From NCBI RefSeq assembly GCF_004664715.2, contig NC_051075.1:35193495-35257494 (forward strand): a stretch of 64,000 nucleotides of DNA, read 5' to 3'. The notes beneath the pieces are model-generated. The model was not told the origin of the DNA. It saw nothing but the letters and a program-made list of their open reading frames with translations, and made no database searches. Both the position numbers and the translations under genes were made by a program. Source of the DNA: Peromyscus leucopus (Eukaryota > Chordata > Mammalia > Rodentia > Cricetidae). Positions 58,561 to 64,000 of this stretch are shown here, in pieces (the first letter of the stretch is position 1; every line of letters starts with the position of its first letter).

Positions 58561-59324
58561 GTGTGATCATTAGAAATGTGGCCCTATGGCTATCTCATGA
58601 TTGTCATGAGAAATAAATGAACTTTTTGATATGAATCTATATTATAGCCTTGGGCAAATTTTAACTAATTTGCCTAAGAACCAAATCAGCTAGCATAATG
58701 AAATGTTGAATTTGGAATTAAGTTTCATGAAATCTCACTTTTTAAACCATTATGTCTATTTCACTAAAATATTTAGTGTGAAATAGAAAATATCCTTTAA
58801 ACCACTAACCAGTATTAAAGGTAAAACAGATGGAAGAAAGTTTATTGCTCTGACAAGCATCTCAAATATTTACATTTAATTAATATCTGATCTTGGTTAA
58901 AAAAAACTGCCACAACAAATTTCTATATATTATTTTCTCCAGTATTTGGATATTTGCTACAGTTGGGGCTCCTTTATTCATTAGATCAGAAAGTCTTTGG
59001 TACAATAAAGTACTCTGCAAGACACAAAAACAGAAACAGAAACACCAATCCAGCCACAATTTTTTTTTTAATCTATAATCTGTTCTGTCTTCAAAATATG
59101 CTGTGGAAATGGTGACACAAAGCTTGTGTTAGTAACCAATCAGTACCTGATTTGACATAAATCCCGCTCCAGGAGGTGGACACATACATACCTGAAATTG
59201 CTTGAGTAGCCAAAACCCAGAGACTACATAGCCCAGAGACCTAGGCTAAATCCAAATACTACGGATCTAAAAACATAACTAAAAAAAAAAAAAAGAAAGA
59301 AATAACTGCTATATTCATAGATGG
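58561..59324. other. Unclassified AT-rich sequence
   Basis: No gene or named repeat is recognised. The DNA transposon related to the previous entry may extend into its left part, but no terminal inverted repeat was found. Confidence 0.45.
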
Positions 59325-59935
59325 GTGCCTTGTTCACTCATGACTGTAGACGCCTCTTCCTGTAGCAGATGGGAACAAACCCAGAAACTCACAGCCACAC
59401 ATTATGCGGAGACAGACCTTGGAACACTCAGTTCTAAATGGAATGTATCCAGCAAATCTCTCCACTCAGAGCTCAGGGAGCTCTATTGAAGAGGAAGTAG
59501 AAGGATTGTGGCAATCAGAGGTGATAGGGAGCACCAGGAGAACAAAGCCCTTTAAATCAACTGAACAAGGCTCATATGAACTCAGAGAATGAAGCAGAAA
59601 GCTTAGGGCCAGAAAGACAGACTGCCTCAGGTCCTCTGTGTACATTATGGCCTCCAGTTTAGTGTTTTTGTGAGATTCCTGAGTGTACAAATGAGAGAGT
59701 CTCTGATTCTTGTGTTTTCTCTTGAGCTCCTTTTCTTCTGTCGGTTTGCCTCATCTAACCTTGATGTGATGGTTTTTTATTTTATCTTGTATTTTACTCT
59801 ATGTTTGTTGTTATCATTTATAATCCAGTTCTTTTCTAAAGAGAGAGAGAAGGGGGCCAGTTGGGAGAGAAGATCGGCAGTTATCAGGATATAGTATATG
59901 AGAAAAGAATCTCTAATAAAAGAGAGGGAAAAAGA
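59325..59935 (+). mobile_element. Old LINE-1 3' UTR, plus strand
   Basis: Blocks in LINE-1 3' UTR order are gcagatgggaacaaaccc near 59363-59380, actcacagccacacattatg near 59387-59406, gagctcagggagctc near 59469-59483, agaaggattgtggcaatcag near 59499-59518, and a purine-rich terminus (gagagagagaaggggg near 59841-59856), then an AT-rich end. A chance 62-codon frame lies inside it. Confidence 0.6.
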
Positions 59936-60544
59936 GGAAGTTTTATATAGGATTAGGAACTAAACATTTAACTTGTCAAAATCATTCCCATATTCCCATA
60001 TTCCCATATTCCCAGATGTTCTAAAGAAGTTGAAGTCATTTGTAAAAATAAAATATTTTTAAATAATGCTATTTGGCCTAAACCACCTTAAAAGAAAAAA
60101 AATAGCAGCAAAATCTTTGTCATTAGCTAAAGATTGAGGAGATGGATTTTATTCTTTAGTCCTTTGAGAATTTCATCTTGTTCGCCACATTTTATAAATG
60201 AATATCAATACAGGCCTAACTTTTCAATATTAAAGTCACTGGAATTCTAGCTATTGATGGTGTATGATTTTTTAACCTTAATACATTTCCCAGCAAAACT
60301 GGAAATTAATGAAAATGATGCCCTTTATGTAGAAACACTTAAATATGGTAGTTCAAAAGTGAGCTTTAGTTTAATAAAAATAAGATTTGAAAAAAGCAAC
60401 ATGTTCTTATATAACACATAAGACTATGTTGCTTTTGATTGTGACAAAAAAAATATTCAATAGCCTCAAACACCTTTTTAGAAACAAATGTTCAGCCTGA
60501 GCCTGATAAAAGTTTGTCTTCATCATAAAGTTCTTCCTTTTAAT
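59936..60544. other. Unclassified AT-rich sequence with a short tandem repeat
   Basis: A ~9-bp unit (ttcccata) is repeated about four times near 59985-60014. Otherwise no gene or repeat family is recognised. Confidence 0.5.
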
Positions 60545-60675
60545 GTTTTTATTCAACATATTTTTATTATAAACTTTTCCTTTCCTCAACTCCTCCCAGA
60601 TTCTTATACCTCACTATCCACCCAACTTCACATTCTCCACTAATCAAAAATATATAAAAAACAATAATCAAAAAT

Positions 60676-60745
<70 letters not shown>

Positions 60746-61180
60746 AGGAAAAGGAAGAGAAGAAAAGAAGAAAAAAGGAGGAGGAGGAGGAAGAGGAGGA
60801 AAAAGAAGACCCAACCAACAGCATAAACCAAAACCAAAAAAAGACAAAAAGTGCATGAGAAAATGTGGAGTCTGTTTTAGATAGGTCAATTACTTATGGG
60901 ACTGGGACCTGCCCTAGAGGTGTGGTTAGTATACCCCAATAAGACTCCATTGGAGAAAACTGATTTTCCTTTTTGCAACAGGTATCAATCTCTCCTAGCT
61001 TCTTGGTCAGGAGTGGGAATTTTTGTGTGTCCCTTCCCTTTGCAGTGTTTAGATTGTCTGATTTAAACCTCTGTAGGTCTTATTCATACTGTCATAGTCT
61101 CTGTGAGGTCATAGGTATATAGGTCTAGCTGTTCCTCAAAAATATTGCTTCCACAGAGTCATCCGCAACCAAGAGAAACC
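60545..61180 (-). mobile_element. Old LINE-1 3' UTR with internal GA array, minus strand
   Basis: A reversed tail (tttttattataaac near 60559-60572), ctcaactcctcccagattc near 60586-60603, an A-rich part, then a GA array, and then text such as gggactgggacctgccctag near 60898-60917, actccattggagaaaactga near 60945-60964 and agcttcttggtcaggagtgg near 60998-61017 match one LINE-1 3' UTR read backwards. Confidence 0.7.
60679..60800. repeat. (GA)n and GGA-rich purine array
   Basis: (GA)n runs from 60679 to 60741 and passes into irregular AGG/GAA-rich purine sequence to about 60800. Leucine/serine-rich minus-strand frames come from it. Confidence 0.95.
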
Positions 61181-62982
61181 ATTTTGGAGCAACTGAGGTA
61201 ACACAGAAGAAACTTTAAAGGGCTCTAGATATGGTAGAAGAGCAAGAAAGCTGGGAAGAGAAAATCTTACAGGAAAGCTGAAGAGTAGAAGCACAGATTC
61301 ATTCAAAATGTGTGAGAATAACAAAGGTATAATCACAGCATTTACAGGAAAGACAGAGGTTATGAGAGGGACAGGAAAGTTATGAATACAGGTCTATTAA
61401 AATGTAATAATTCAGTTATACATTGGGCCACATGCTACACAAAAGCTTGGAGTTAGAGATGATTTTTTTTTTCCTAAAACACAGTGCTTTATTTTCACTA
61501 TTCATCAGAAGTAGGGGGAAATCTATTAAAGCAGAAAAAGGCATTAGTTAATTTAGAACTTCCTGAGAAATTCCCAGCCCATCACCACAAGATCAGCACA
61601 GGCCTCTGGGACCTTTAGAATTCTGTGCCTGAAACTTTGGAAGAGCAAGAAACTGTAAGACCTGGTTTCAGTCAATCACAGATTGCTTCTCCTCTTATTT
61701 CCTCAGCTTGTTCTGAAGTAATAAAAAGGCAAGACAGAATCAACTCAGGAAAGGAACATCATGATTCTGTTACTGACTGATATGTAGCTCTCTCTAAGTA
61801 GCCTATATTGTTTGTACTGTTTCCTTATCTGTAAACTTGTGATGGGCGGCATAAGAATAGACATATGCTGCTTCTTACACAGCATAGTTCTTGACATGAA
61901 CATGTCTTCTTTCATTTTGGTGCTGACACACAATACCTTAAAATTATTAATCTGTGTAATTATTGTGATTGTACCTAGGTGTACTATGAAGACCAAAAGC
62001 AAAAGCTTAAAATGGGGTCATAGATATTTCCTGCCTCCTGTCATCCAGCATTTAATTAACAAAGATGAATGGTTATATCATCTTCCCCTATTTTGTAGTC
62101 TTATCATTAAGCAAAAATTCAAATTAACCTATCTTAACCTGTGTCAAATTGAAATTTTTAAGTTTCCTGAAATACATATTTTTCTAGCCATTCTTATAAT
62201 TAAATATTATATGGTTATATAATGTTAACAAAGTTGTATACAAGGTAACCATAGAAATCTTAATAGTGATAGTCATTAATAAAACTCTTCAATAAACCTG
62301 CTGTTCCCATTAATAACAACAATGCATACAAATAAACAAGACCCAGAAGACAGTAAAATCCCAATACAAAACCAAGAGAAAACCCTGAAAAGCAAGCAAG
62401 CACAATGTGAATTTCCTTTATAACAGTAATTTATAAGGTAGATAGCAAAAACAAGACCAAGGGATAAATTCACAAGAAAATTCTGTCCCTTTAGGGATGA
62501 AGTTAGAAGCAGGCCAGCTTTAGCATTGTAGATGTATTCCACAAGTGACTATATCATATTTCCTACAAGAAAGTAGGTACTTCTATTGTGAGTGACAGGA
62601 ACATGAAAGATATGTGACCACATGACAAGTGAGCATGAGAGCCTGGAGGATAAACATGGCATTAATTAATGACAGAAATATGGCATTTCTGAAGAGCTCA
62701 AGGTGGGGAAAAGGAAATAATTGGGTAGACTTGTTTAATAAGCTTTAAATGACAGATTTAATTTGTTGAAAATTGTTTAAAGTTTGATTGTTAGGTACTT
62801 TTTATGAAGGATTAATATCTGTGGACTATTTATGCAGTACTGATACCTTATTCTCCTTGAGAGGTATTTTAATAAGGTTATATCAGCATGTCAATAAGCA
62901 AGAGATAGTGTTAGATGTTCTGTGTGCAGAATAATTTTTATCATTGTTTTCAGATTATAAACAAATCATTTAAAATATTTTT

Positions 62983-63055
62983 CTTTCTTTCTTTCTTCCT
63001 CCCTCCCTCCCTCCATCTCTCCCTCCCTTTTTTCCTTCTTTCCTTCCTTCCTTTT
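62983..63055. repeat. Pyrimidine-rich tract (TTTC, CCTC and TTCC units)
   Basis: Units change from TTTC to CCTC to TTCC across about 70 bases. Confidence 0.9.
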
Positions 63056-63784
63056 GTGCACAATATGTGTATTTGTGTAGGTGTGCAATGATGCACATAG
63101 ATGTAAGAGGATAGATAACTCATAGAGGCTGGTTCTCTTCTTTCCTCAAGTGGATCTGTAGTGGAATAATTTCCAATGGGCTTACTATTGATTTTCTCTT
63201 AGGTTATTTTGCATAAGGAAATCTATTGGTTGTTTGATACTCTCAAATGTGAACTGTATTTGTTAACATGTCCAACCATTCGATGTCTTATGCTGTCTTG
63301 AATTATTTTATAAAATACTGTGTTTGGAAAATGACTGAAAAAGACAAAAATCTCATTATGATTCTCCCAAATGATCATGTTTTATGGTTTTATTTTTCCC
63401 TCCAGGAAGATAGCATATTCTTAGAAATCCTTTGGGGAAAGCTTCTAGCCATGTTCTATCAGTTCTGTGTAATTAACTTTCTTTCTGGTACTACATCTTC
63501 TAAGACTGATACTATTGAAATTAAATGTTTTGAGTGCATTTTTTTCTTCTGACCTGGCTTACATAGCCAATTGCCTGCCTCATAAAGAGTACAAGACATA
63601 CAGCTTGGTGTCCCTGAGTTGAGAACAGTGAACAAGTACACCAGCATGTCAAACACAGCTTATCTCAATGTTTTAAAGATGTGTCTACAACACCCTGAAT
63701 CTTATGCTTCATTCTTAATTCTCTAGTAGGATTCTCTCAATAGCATGCCTTGATTTCTATGAGGACATCACTTTACATTCCCTT

Positions 63785-63866
63785 CAGGTTTCCTTCCTTT
63801 GCTCCTTCCTTTCTTCCTTCCTTTTTTTATTTATCTCTTTGCTTTTTCTTCACCCCCCCCCCTTTC
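63785..63866. repeat. Pyrimidine-rich tract ending in a C run
   Basis: TTCC-like units and T runs end in a run of ten C residues at about 63854-63863. Confidence 0.85.
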
Positions 63867-64000
63867 TTTGTTCATTATTTTGTAACTGGAAAGGTTGATT
63901 ATATGGGGCACTGAGGGACATATATTCACGAATAAACACTAAGGTAACCAGGAATGTTAAATAGGCAGAGATGTCTCTTCAAAGAAAGAAATGCCTAACT

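Larger units (their letters stand above)
61181..64000. other. Unclassified AT-rich sequence
   Basis: No gene or repeat family was recognised to the end of the window, apart from pyrimidine-rich tracts (62983-63055 and about 63785-63866). The 136-codon frame (61812-62222) has no family features and an AT-rich, unbiased composition. Confidence 0.45.

Noticed and set aside
60567..60889. Leucine/serine-rich frames resembling signal or membrane segments
   Set aside because: They are readings of the GA array at 60679-60800.
61812..62222. 136-codon plus-strand open frame
   Set aside because: It is the longest frame in non-repeat sequence, but I see no domain or relatives, it is rich in I, L and F as AT-rich chance frames are, and there is no flanking gene structure.

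Overview
This window looks like intergenic or deep intronic nuclear DNA from a muroid rodent, most likely a cricetid such as a hamster, vole or deer mouse. The evidence is the repeat content: rodent B1 and B2 SINEs, MaLR LTRs of the MT and ORR1 types, and many rodent LINE-1 3' ends. The B1 copy near 46.35-46.51 kb has a variant tail that I associate with cricetids; that assignment is from memory, not a search. I found no intact host protein-coding gene, no spliced gene structure, no rRNA or tRNA gene and no CRISPR array. The longer open frames are chance frames, microsatellite translations or LINE-1 sequence. Most of the window is layered retrotransposon debris between AT-rich, unclassified stretches.

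Layout. 1-1.3 kb: AT-rich, unclassified. 1.3-9.2 kb: two old minus-strand LINE-1s. The second keeps, in order, 3' UTR, ORF2 remnant, ORF1 remnant and two tandem ~247-bp units at its 5' end, and carries an ORR1 LTR, a 97-bp LINE-1 tail and a B1 as later insertions. 9.2-13.3 kb: mostly unclassified. 13.3-15.6 kb: a solo LTR, a long pyrimidine microsatellite and a LINE-1 tail. 15.6-19.2 kb: a nested stack, with an old LINE-1 split by an ORR1 LTR (itself split by an ERV LTR) and by a young inverted LINE-1. 21.5-26.4 kb: old LINE-1 3' UTRs, a solo LTR, then two young LINE-1s sharing one target site. 27.9-33.4 kb: old LINE-1 pieces, a B2-like SINE and SINE-bearing LTRs. 34.4-41.7 kb: a young LINE-1, a full-length MT MaLR split by a 3.5-kb ERV, and a solo MT LTR. 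42.8-45.7 kb: a young LINE-1 with ~528-bp inverted-repeat arms. 46-51 kb: MaLR LTRs, B1, B2 and LINE-1 tails. 51-55 kb and 61-64 kb: largely unclassified. 55-61 kb: LINE-1 3' UTRs, nested LTRs, a B1 and a probable hAT transposase remnant.

No genes work together here. The useful content is the order of insertions, which can be read from target-site duplications (TSDs). Three of the five young LINE-1 insertions carry a 5' inversion. One has large overlapping inverted arms that ordinary twin priming does not explain, and two others inserted at the same 16-bp site, leaving three copies of it. All family names come from recognition by eye. Boundaries supported by TSDs are good to the base; the others are approximate.
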